Shown: piece by piece, positions 1-5,444 of the stretch
Layout of the letters: each line of letters starts with the position of its first letter
Numbering within the stretch: position 1 is the stretch's first letter
Assembly: GCA_003249585.1 (NCBI GenBank)
Contig: QKIM01000279.1
Span: 1-5,444, forward strand
Source of the DNA: Deltaproteobacteria bacterium
Lineage (GTDB): Bacteria > Myxococcota_A > Polyangia > HGW-17
Direction: 5' to 3'
Length of the DNA: 5,444 bases
Notes under the pieces: generated by a model
What the model was told of the DNA's origin: nothing
The model's database searches: none
Seen by the model: only the letters and a program-made list of their open reading frames with translations
Program-made: the position numbers and the translations under genes

Positions 1-1791
1 CTCCAGGGGAATCCGAGCCAGGCCGCCGAGGGTCGAGAAGCGGGTGTTCAGATAGGTCTTGTCGATGTCCCACACGAAGACCGGCCCGTCGTAGCCCGGA
101 GAAAGCGGGCGGTCATCGTACAGACGCAGAGGATATGGGCCTGCCCCCTCAACCTGTCGTGGGAGGCCGTCTCTGGGGGGTCGCGAGCCGACAATCCCGA
201 TGTCCTTATGTTCCACGGGGAGGTGGGACATCCGATTGGCATAGAAGTGCAAAAGACGACGGTCCTGGGGAATGAGCCGGTCGCCCCGTCGCGTCAGCAC
301 AGGCCTCAAATGATACGATCCCAGGTGCATCAGCGCCCGGGTGGTGATCCCGGCGGCGTCCTCGGTGGCGATGGTCTGATCCACACGGGCTTCCCCCCTG
401 GCCGCCATCTGCCGCAGCTGCCCCGCCAGGGCGCCAACCTCCCGGTAGATCTGGGAGAGGGGGATGCTTCGAGGGACAGCGCCGGCAAAGAGGAGGTGCC
501 GCTCGGGGAGAGTGGGGTTGTGCTGGGCGAGCCAGTCCATGACCGCGGCCGATACGAGGGAGACGGAGCTGATGACGGTGTCACGGCGAAATGACGTGAG
601 CACCGCCTGGGCCAGATCGCGGGTGTGTGCGTGATCCCGGTCCCGATCGAAGGTCACCTTCCCGCGGTGTGTCACCAGAGCACGGCGGTCGACCCGATTA
701 CCCTCGGCGTCACGGGAAACCCCCTGGGCGTCCACGACGTTGCCGAAGGGGTCCAGAGGCTGGCCGAAGACGACCTCCAGCATGGAGTCCAGCGCGAAGA
801 TCCGACGGATGAAACTGAGCACCTTGTGCGGGCGGTCCGCTGCGTCATCGACCAGGCCAGGGCGGTCCGGCGCGGTCCTGCCCAGGTGAGACGAGATGAG
901 GGGCTCGGCCTCGAGGACCAGCGGGTAGTTGACGGTGACGGGCACGAGGAAGACGTCGGGGCGGGGGTGCCCGTCCTTGAGGTTGTGGATATACGCGCTG
1001 AGCCCCTCCCCCACCAACCCGAGCTTCAGTTTGTCTTCCAGTCGCCCTGAGCGGCTGCGCCCGCCGCCGGGGAAGATGAGACTGTGAAACCCCTCTTGCA
1101 GCGTGATGGAGAGATAGCTCTTGAGGGTCTCCCGATACAGCCGCGCGGTCTTGTCCCGGTCGATCCGGAAGGCCCCGAGGTTCCGCAGAAAACCACCCAG
1201 CACCTGGCTCTCGAAGAGGTGCTGTCCGACGCCGTGGAGGAAGGGGGGGAGCCCCATCTGGTAGAGGGTGAAGGCGACGAGGACGCTGTCGAAGGTGGAG
1301 GCGTGGGTGGGGAGCACCATGAGGGTGCCGCGGCGGGCAAGGGTCTTGATCAACTCCAGATCGCCCAACACGGACACACGCCGATCGAGACCGGCGATCC
1401 CCTCTCTCACCGCGCTGGCCAGCCTCAGGGGGCTCATGGCGTTGAACATCATGGTCAGGACAGGCGGAACGACCTCGGTGACCCAGTGATACATCCTGGG
1501 CTCGAAGTGACCCTCGGTCAAGCGCACAAACCGACGGACCAGCGCGGCGAGGAGGGCTCGCTGCTCACGCGCATCACTCACGACGAACTGCTCATAGAAG
1601 CGCTCATAGAAACCATACGCGTCTTCCGAGTCCCTTCCCTGGGCCTCCAGCCGCGCCCTCTCCTCGCTCAGCGTGTCGAGAATGGCCGCCTCCACGGCGC
1701 CAGGCGTCGTGTATTCACTCAAGACCCTCTCGACGACCCTGGCTTCGATCCGTGCCCTCGTCTCCCGGTCCAGTGTCGGGTAATCAGCCAT
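1..1791 (-). CDS. PlsB/DHAPAT-type glycerolipid acyltransferase with the start of a C-terminal HAD-like domain (3' end outside window)
   Basis: The minus-strand frame is open from ATG at 1791 down to base 1, giving 597 residues with no stop, so the gene is cut by the left edge. The four acyltransferase motifs of the glycerol-3-phosphate acyltransferase family are in order: HASTFD (163-168, catalytic HxxxxD), GAFRIDRD (206-213), FPGGGRSRSGR (240-250, matching GGRSRTGR of PlsB) and FLVPVTVNYP (281-290). A PlsB-like tail, LLHFYANRMSHL, lies at 513-524. The expected reaction is acyl transfer to glycerol-3-phosphate or a related glycerolipid precursor at the inner face of the membrane. After a linker, VWDIDKTYLNT (573-583) resembles HAD motif I (DxDxT), suggesting a fused phosphatase domain outside the window. 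Start choice: GGAGG lies 4 bases before ATG 1791, and a promoter candidate overlaps an alternative in-frame ATG at 1836. The family is firm; whether it acts on G3P, DHAP or lyso-PA is not decided. Confidence 0.85.
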   Translation of the reverse strand, partial: MADYPTLDRETRARIEARVVERVLSEYTTPGAVEAAILDTLSEERARLEAQGRDSEDAYGFYERFYEQFVVSDAREQRALLAALVRRFVRLTEGHFEPRMYHWVTEVVPPVLTMMFNAMSPLRLASAVREGIAGLDRRVSVLGDLELIKTLARRGTLMVLPTHASTFDSVLVAFTLYQMGLPPFLHGVGQHLFESQVLGGFLRNLGAFRIDRDKTARLYRETLKSYLSITLQEGFHSLIFPGGGRSRSGRLEDKLKLGLVGEGLSAYIHNLKDGHPRPDVFLVPVTVNYPLVLEAEPLISSHLGRTAPDRPGLVDDAADRPHKVLSFIRRIFALDSMLEVVFGQPLDPFGNVVDAQGVSRDAEGNRVDRRALVTHRGKVTFDRDRDHAHTRDLAQAVLTSFRRDTVISSVSLVSAAVMDWLAQHNPTLPERHLLFAGAVPRSIPLSQIYREVGALAGQLRQMAARGEARVDQTIATEDAAGITTRALMHLGSYHLRPVLTRRGDRLIPQDRRLLHFYANRMSHLPVEHKDIGIVGSRPPRDGLPRQVEGAGPYPLRLYDDRPLSPGYDGPVFVWDIDKTYLNTRFSTLGGLARIPLE

Positions 1792-1825
1792 GATCCCTCC
1801 AGACGCTCCAGAGCGCCTTCCACCC

Positions 1826-1854
1826 ACTCTACCCATGCGCCCGCGCGCCGTCAA
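1826..1854 (-). promoter_or_regulatory. candidate sigma70-like promoter of the acyltransferase gene
   Basis: On the minus strand TTGACG (1854-1849, 5 of 6 to the -35 consensus) is followed by 17 bases and TAGAGT (1831-1826, 4 of 6 to the -10 consensus). Transcription would begin near 1819, leaving a leader of about 28 bases with GGAGG just before ATG 1791. If it is real, the in-frame ATG at 1836 lies upstream of the transcript and cannot be the start. The spacer is very GC-rich. The call rests only on consensus match. Confidence 0.4.
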
Positions 1855-1961
1855 CCTCTCCACGGGACAGGCTCCTGAAGGCGGCTGTTGGCACACAACC
1901 ATCGTCGCGTGCAGGATCAGGCATAGAAAAGGCACTATGTAGCTGTACCTCGGGGGCATCT

Positions 1962-1980
1962 TCAGGATATATTGTCATAT
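1962..1980 (+). promoter_or_regulatory. AT-rich patch upstream of larC with a possible -10 element
   Basis: This is the only clearly AT-rich stretch in the divergent gap. It contains TATATT at 1968-1973 (5 of 6 to TATAAT) and an ATAT-TTGTC-like core flanked by ATAT on both sides (ATATTGTCATAT, 1969-1980), a short imperfect palindrome. No convincing -35 hexamer sits 16-18 bases upstream; the best is TGTACC at 1944-1949, with 3 of 6 matches. Initiation here would give a larC leader of about 60 bases. It could equally be an activator-dependent promoter or a regulator site. I see no NikR half-sites at the usual spacing. Confidence 0.25.
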
Positions 1981-2042
1981 GGTCCGGCGGGTGCGCCCCC
2001 CCTGGCAGGCTCTCCGAATAGGGGCCACGAAAGGACGACGCC

Positions 2043-3215
2043 ATGCGCGTACTGTACTACGACTGCTTTGCGGGAATCAGTGGAGACATGAACCTGGCGG
2101 CCATGATCGGCCTTGGCCTCGATCCCGAGATCCTGCGGAGCGAGCTCTCGCGACTCGGTCTGGACGACGCCTTTACGCTGGAGGTTGGCACGGCCTCCAG
2201 ACGGGGAATCTTCGGGACCCAGGTGACCGTGACCTGCACGGATCAAAAGAGCCAGCCCCACCGGACTCTCGCTGACATCGACGCGCTCATCTCGGGAAGC
2301 ACGCTCGCACCCGAGATCAAACAGACCAGTCTCTCCATCTTCAGGCGCCTGGCCCAGGCCGAGGCGACCGTCCACGGGACGACCCCCGACAAGGTACACT
2401 TCCACGAGGTGGGCGCGGTGGACGCCATCGTCGACATCGTCGGGGCGGCCATCGCCTACCACACCCTGGGCGTGGACGCCGTGTGGGCGTCCCCCGTGGA
2501 GCTGGGCGGCGGCTTCGTCAAGTGCGCCCACGGCATCCTGCCGGTCCCGGCGCCTGCAACGGTGGAGCTGCTCGTCGGAGTGCCCACCACACGCGGGGCG
2601 GTCTCCGTAGAGACGGCGACGCCCACGGGGGCCGCCATCGTGGCCACCCTGAGCGACCGATTCACCACAACCCCCTCCTTCACCGTGACCCACACCGCTT
2701 ACGGCATCGGGCACAGGGACCCCGAGCTCCCCAATGTGCTGCGGGTGCATCTGGCCGAGGTGGACGCCACGTCGATGAGGCTGGGTGAGGCCCGTCTCCT
2801 CCAGTGCAACATCGACGACATGACGGGGGAGGCGCTGGGGGTCGCGTTGGAGCGGCTCATGGAAGAGGGCGCCATGGACGTCCACTTCACCCCGGTCATC
2901 ATGAAGAAGGGCCGGCCGGCCACCACCCTCTCGCTGCTGTGCCCCGAGAAGGACGCCGAGCACTTCTCACGACTCCTCTTTCTTCACACGACCACCAACG
3001 GAATCAAGCAGATCCGTATAGAGAAACGCACCCTGAAGACCACCCTGGAGCAGGTCCCCACCCCGTTTGGTCCCGTGACGATGAAACGATCCTGGCTCGA
3101 CGGTGCCGTGCTGCGGTCCAAGCCCGAGCTTGAGGAGGTGAAGGCCATCGCCAACCGGGAAGGGCTGCCGGTGACCGAGGTGCAAAGGCGCCTTGGACAG
3201 CAGGAGCACCAATGA
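2043..3215 (+). CDS. larC: LarC, nickel insertion enzyme of nickel-pincer nucleotide (NPN) cofactor synthesis
   Basis: LarC is a CTP-dependent cyclometallase that inserts Ni into pyridinium-3,5-bisthiocarboxylic acid mononucleotide, the last step of NPN synthesis, in the cytoplasm. The 390-residue protein shows the family signatures throughout: YYDCFAGISGDM (5-16), VHGTTPDKVHFHEVGAVDAIVD (110-131), KCAHGILPVPAPAT (160-173), TPTGAA (193-198), CNIDDMTGE (255-263) and FTPVIMKKGRPAT (282-294), the last two in the C-terminal CTP/metal-binding half. In Lactobacillus plantarum larC is split into larC1 and larC2 and joined by ribosomal frameshifting; here both halves are one uninterrupted frame. The histidine-rich run that many homologues carry before the (H)RTLADI segment is absent (about residues 66-78). 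The start is supported by AAAGGA at 2030-2035, seven bases before ATG. The stop overlaps the larE start by four bases (ATGA), so this is the first gene of the operon. Confidence 0.95.
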   Translation: MRVLYYDCFAGISGDMNLAAMIGLGLDPEILRSELSRLGLDDAFTLEVGTASRRGIFGTQVTVTCTDQKSQPHRTLADIDALISGSTLAPEIKQTSLSIFRRLAQAEATVHGTTPDKVHFHEVGAVDAIVDIVGAAIAYHTLGVDAVWASPVELGGGFVKCAHGILPVPAPATVELLVGVPTTRGAVSVETATPTGAAIVATLSDRFTTTPSFTVTHTAYGIGHRDPELPNVLRVHLAEVDATSMRLGEARLLQCNIDDMTGEALGVALERLMEEGAMDVHFTPVIMKKGRPATTLSLLCPEKDAEHFSRLLFLHTTTNGIKQIRIEKRTLKTTLEQVPTPFGPVTMKRSWLDGAVLRSKPELEEVKAIANREGLPVTEVQRRLGQQEHQ

Positions 3216-4051
3216 CAAAACTCCACGAACGCTCGCTGGAAGACCGGGAGGCTGCCCTGCTCGACGTGTTGCGCGACATGGGGAGGGTCATGATCGCCTT
3301 TTCGGGGGGTGTGGACAGCACCTACCTGCTCCACGCGGCCCACTCGATGCTGGGCGCCAGGGTAACAGCCGTGACCGTGGATACACCATACATACCCCGG
3401 TGGGAGCTCGAGGAGGCCCGTACCCTGGCCAGATCCATGGGGGTCGACCACCGCGTGCTGACGCTCCCCGTCCCCGAAACGGTGCGGGACAACCCGCCCG
3501 ATCGGTGTTATCGTTGCAAACAGCGGCTCTTCCGTGAACTTCTGCGGCTCGCCGCGAACAGCGGCCAAGGCCCCCTGGCCGACGGTTCCAACGCCGACGA
3601 TCGCCCCGAGGAGCGGCCGGGGATGCGGGCGATCGAGGAGCTCGGTGTCGTCAGCCCATTGCGGGAAGCCGGCCTCACCAAGGCTGACATCCGCATTCTC
3701 TCGCGTCGGGTCGGGCTACCGACGGCCGACAAGCCGGCCTACGCCTGCCTGCTCACGCGGCTCCCCACGGGGACACGGGTGGACCCCGCGCGGCTCATGG
3801 CCATCGAAGCGGGGGAACGCCTCCTTCATGACCTGGGGTTCCGAGCCGTTCGGCTGAGGGTCCACGGGGATCTGGCCCGGATCGAGGTCCCCGCGGAGCG
3901 CATCCCGGAGTTGGTCACGACCGCCACCGAGAATGACCTGATCCCGAAGATCCGGGCGCTCGGGTTTACGGTGGTGACCGTGGATCTGGCAGGCCTGCGG
4001 CCCGAGGCAGCGGCGTCCTCACCGCATGGACAGGAGCAACACAATGGATAG
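3212..4051 (+). CDS. larE: LarE, ATP-dependent sulfur transferase of NPN cofactor synthesis, three-cysteine type
   Basis: LarE adenylates the two carboxylates of the LarB product and converts them to thiocarboxylates. The 279-residue protein has the PP-loop ATP-pyrophosphatase motif SGGVDS (31-36), DGSNADD (124-130, family form DGTNADD) and PAYACLLTRLPTG (175-187). Cys179 in that last segment aligns by context with the sacrificial Cys176 of the L. plantarum enzyme. Two further cysteines form RCYRCK (98-103; Cys99 and Cys102). From the literature, LarE proteins with this CxxC plus the active-site cysteine (for example in Thermotoga maritima) bind a [4Fe-4S] cluster and need not destroy their own cysteine; applying this here is inference. 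The ATG overlaps the larC stop, and CAGGAG (3201-3206) lies five bases upstream. The length matches the family. The last ~12 residues look like an unstructured tail that also carries the larB ribosome binding site. Confidence 0.95.
   Translation: MTKLHERSLEDREAALLDVLRDMGRVMIAFSGGVDSTYLLHAAHSMLGARVTAVTVDTPYIPRWELEEARTLARSMGVDHRVLTLPVPETVRDNPPDRCYRCKQRLFRELLRLAANSGQGPLADGSNADDRPEERPGMRAIEELGVVSPLREAGLTKADIRILSRRVGLPTADKPAYACLLTRLPTGTRVDPARLMAIEAGERLLHDLGFRAVRLRVHGDLARIEVPAERIPELVTTATENDLIPKIRALGFTVVTVDLAGLRPEAAASSPHGQEQHNG
4031..4036 (+). promoter_or_regulatory. ribosome binding site that fixes the larB start
   Basis: CAGGAG lies inside the end of larE, seven bases before ATG 4044. The alternative in-frame ATG at 4026 lies upstream of this site and has only GC-rich sequence without a purine-rich box before it, so 4044 is the better start. 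The same CAGGAG hexamer precedes larE (3201-3206) and the reductase gene (4820-4825), each five bases from its ATG. Confidence 0.7.
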
Positions 4052-4829
4052 TACCGCATTCTTTTCCCGGCTGCTGCTAGAGGTCCAGAGCGGTTCCCTG
4101 ACAGTGGATGAAGGCGTCCAGCGGCTGCGGGCCTTTCCCACACTGGAGCTGGGGCACTCCGCCCTGGACGTGCATCGCGCCCTCCGCACGGGGATCCCCG
4201 AGGTGATCTACGGGGCCGGAAAGACCCCTGAACAGATCCTGGAGATCTTCACCCGCCTGGCCGAAGTCCATAACGTGCTGGCCACCCGTGTCACCCCCGA
4301 GGCGGCGGATCTGGTCCTCACGAGCCACCCCGACGCGGAGCATGACCCCCTCGCGCGAACCGTCACCTGGTCGTCCCACCCCGTCACCATGCGCCCTGGC
4401 GAGATCATCATCATCACCGCCGGCACCTCCGATCTGCCCGTGGCCCGCGAGGCCATGATCACCTGCAACATGCTGGGCAGCCCCGCACGTATCATCTCCG
4501 ACGTCGGCGTGGCGGGCATCCATCGACTGCTGCAGCGCCTGGACGACCTGAAAAGCGCCGTGGCCCTCATCGTGGTCGCCGGCATGGAGGGTGCACTGGC
4601 CTCCGTAGTAGGCGGCCTCGTTCCCCAGCCCATCATCGCCGTGCCCACCTCCGTCGGATACGGCGCCAACCTTGGCGGGCTCTCTGCTCTCCTTGGCATG
4701 CTCACTTCCTGCGCCAGCGGCGTCACCGTGGTCAACATCGACAACGGGTTTGGCGCCGCCTGCGCGGCGGTAAAGATACACCAGACCCTCGATGGCCGGG
4801 CCATGGACACGCCCGGGAACAGGAGTTGA
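4044..4829 (+). CDS. larB: LarB, NaAD carboxylase/hydrolase of NPN cofactor synthesis
   Basis: LarB performs the first step: it carboxylates nicotinic acid adenine dinucleotide at C5 of the pyridinium ring and hydrolyses the anhydride, releasing AMP and the biscarboxylic mononucleotide. From ATG 4044 the protein is 261 residues (267 if ATG 4026 were used). The N-terminal part has the family's IPEVIYGAGKTPEQI (51-65) and ATRVTPE (80-86). The C-terminal part is the PurE-like AIR-carboxylase fold with TAGTSDLPVAREA (125-137), DVGVAGIHR (153-161), VVAGMEGALASVVGGLV (177-193), AVPTSVGYG (199-207) and VNIDNGFGAA (230-239). Cys223 in TSCASG corresponds by context to the catalytic Cys221 of the L. 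plantarum enzyme, which forms a cysteinyl-pyridine intermediate. The start overlaps the end of larE by eight bases. All key segments look intact. Confidence 0.95.
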   Translation: MDSTAFFSRLLLEVQSGSLTVDEGVQRLRAFPTLELGHSALDVHRALRTGIPEVIYGAGKTPEQILEIFTRLAEVHNVLATRVTPEAADLVLTSHPDAEHDPLARTVTWSSHPVTMRPGEIIIITAGTSDLPVAREAMITCNMLGSPARIISDVGVAGIHRLLQRLDDLKSAVALIVVAGMEGALASVVGGLVPQPIIAVPTSVGYGANLGGLSALLGMLTSCASGVTVVNIDNGFGAACAAVKIHQTLDGRAMDTPGNRS

Positions 4830-4830
4830 C

Positions 4831-5444
4831 ATGAACAACGAACGCACACCGGAAATCACTCGACGAGACCTTCTCAAGGGCGTCCTCATCGGCGCCGTAG
4901 GCACCGCAGCGGGACTCGCGGCCTGCTCCAGGAAAGGGGATGACGACAGCGCCAGAGCCAAGGGGCCCATGGCCCCGGGAAAGACCCCGGACACGACTCC
5001 CCAAAAAACAGCCATGCAGTACCGCACCTTCGGCAAGACCGGAGAGAAGGTCTCGGCCCTGGGCTTTGGCTGCATGCGGCTGCCCCTCCTGGGCAAGGAC
5101 AAGGCGGCCATCAACGAGGCCGAGGCCATCCGGATGATCCACTACGCCATGGACCAGGGCGTAAACTATTTCGATACGGCCTATCCCTACCACTCCAGCA
5201 GCTTCAACCTCCCGGGCAACAGCGAGCCGCTTCTGGGCAAGGCGCTCGGTGGAAGCCGGCGCAACAAGGTGAAGGTCGCCACCAAGCTCCCCGTCTGGCT
5301 CGTCAAGGAGAAGGGGGACTTCGACAAGCTCCTGAACCTCCAGCTCAAGCGCCTGGGAACGGATCACATCGACTTCTACATGCTCCACAGCCTCAACGAC
5401 CACCGCTGGCCCGCCATGCTCAAGCTCGACGCCTGGTCCTTTTT
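4831..5444 (+). CDS. Tat-exported lipoprotein aldo/keto reductase (3' end outside window)
   Basis: The frame from ATG 4831 is open to the right edge (204 complete codons). It starts one base after the larB stop, with CAGGAG at 4820-4825. The N-terminus is a twin-arginine signal, TRRDLLK (10-16), then a hydrophobic segment and a lipobox, LAAC (29-32), with Ser33 next. This predicts export of a folded protein by Tat, lipidation at Cys32 and, by the Gram-negative +2 rule, outer membrane sorting. After a polar linker the aldo/keto reductase barrel begins at MQYRTFGKTGEKVSALGFG (62-80). The catalytic tetrad is visible: Asp115 and Tyr120 (FDTAYPY), Lys152 (VATKLP) and His186 (YMLHSL). The GCMRLP style of the N-terminus resembles the group (COG1453) whose members often carry C-terminal ferredoxin-like Fe-S motifs, but that region is not in the window. 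The substrate is unknown. NADPH is not free in the periplasm, so a tightly bound cofactor or a non-standard electron carrier would be needed. Confidence 0.9.
   Translation, partial: MNNERTPEITRRDLLKGVLIGAVGTAAGLAACSRKGDDDSARAKGPMAPGKTPDTTPQKTAMQYRTFGKTGEKVSALGFGCMRLPLLGKDKAAINEAEAIRMIHYAMDQGVNYFDTAYPYHSSSFNLPGNSEPLLGKALGGSRRNKVKVATKLPVWLVKEKGDFDKLLNLQLKRLGTDHIDFYMLHSLNDHRWPAMLKLDAWSF

Noticed and set aside
1789..1836. Extended start of the acyltransferase at ATG 1836
   Set aside because: It is in frame, but the added residues are a Gly/Arg-rich run unlike a protein N-terminus. The ATG falls between the -35 and -10 of the promoter candidate, whereas ATG 1791 has GGAGG directly before it.
208..1878. 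Three plus-strand open frames (208-594, 625-1050, 1084-1878)
   Set aside because: All lie in the frame exactly antisense to the acyltransferase codons. They contain no recognisable domain and are low-complexity Gly/Arg/Glu-rich, as expected from G/C third positions on the other strand.
1886..1903. Possible sigma54 promoter or hairpin around TTGGCACACAACC
   Set aside because: TTGGCAC resembles a -24 element, but no GC doublet lies at the -12 position. The GTTG/CAAC inverted repeat is only four base pairs with a five-base loop, too weak for a terminator.
1829..2044. A 71-residue minus-strand open frame filling the divergent gap
   Set aside because: It begins opposite the larC start codon and no known family is recognised. 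It also covers the likely promoter region of both units.
1962..2963. A 333-residue minus-strand open frame opposite larC
   Set aside because: It is codon-aligned antisense to larC, rich in Gly, His and Arg, with no family signature. LarC on the plus strand is unambiguous.
4077..5129. A 350-residue minus-strand open frame opposite larB and the reductase gene
   Set aside because: It spans two real genes antisense, has no recognisable motif and contains long Gly/Asp/His-rich stretches typical of shadow frames.
1..5444. Search for CRISPR arrays, tRNA/rRNA genes, insertion sequences and long repeats
   Set aside because: No spaced direct repeats, cloverleaf-like sequences, transposase motifs or terminal inverted repeats were seen. 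Coding density is continuous apart from the 251-base divergent gap.

Overview
The window is a gene-dense stretch of GC-rich bacterial chromosome with two divergent transcription units separated by about 250 bp. The strong G/C bias at third codon positions produces many long antisense open frames, none of which looks real. A Tat signal with a lipobox and a PlsB-type acyltransferase suggest a Gram-negative bacterium, possibly deltaproteobacterial (Desulfobacterota or Myxococcota). That placement is an impression from gene content and base composition, not a demonstrated assignment.

Left unit (minus strand, 1-1791): one long coding region that has no stop inside the window and leaves by the left edge. 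Its first ~520 residues are a glycerol-3-phosphate/1-acylglycerol-3-phosphate acyltransferase of the PlsB/DHAPAT type with all four acyltransferase motifs. The last visible residues carry DIDKT, which looks like motif I of a second, HAD-type phosphatase domain that continues outside the window.

Centre (1792-2042): the divergent intergenic region. It holds a fair sigma70-like promoter candidate for the acyltransferase gene (TTGACG, 17 bp, TAGAGT) and an AT-rich patch just upstream of the right-hand operon.

Right unit (plus strand, 2043 to the right edge): larC, larE, larB and an aldo/keto reductase gene, tightly packed (4-bp overlap, 8-bp overlap, 1-bp gap). Each of the three downstream starts has a CAGGAG ribosome binding site inside the end of the preceding gene. 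LarB, LarE and LarC are the complete pathway for the nickel-pincer nucleotide (NPN) cofactor: LarB carboxylates and hydrolyses nicotinic acid adenine dinucleotide, LarE adds two sulfurs, and LarC inserts nickel using CTP. No LarA-type racemase/epimerase that would use the cofactor lies in the window. The fourth gene encodes an aldo/keto reductase with a twin-arginine signal and a lipobox, so it is predicted to be exported folded and lipid-anchored. It runs off the right edge. Its coupling to the NPN genes is the most unusual feature here.
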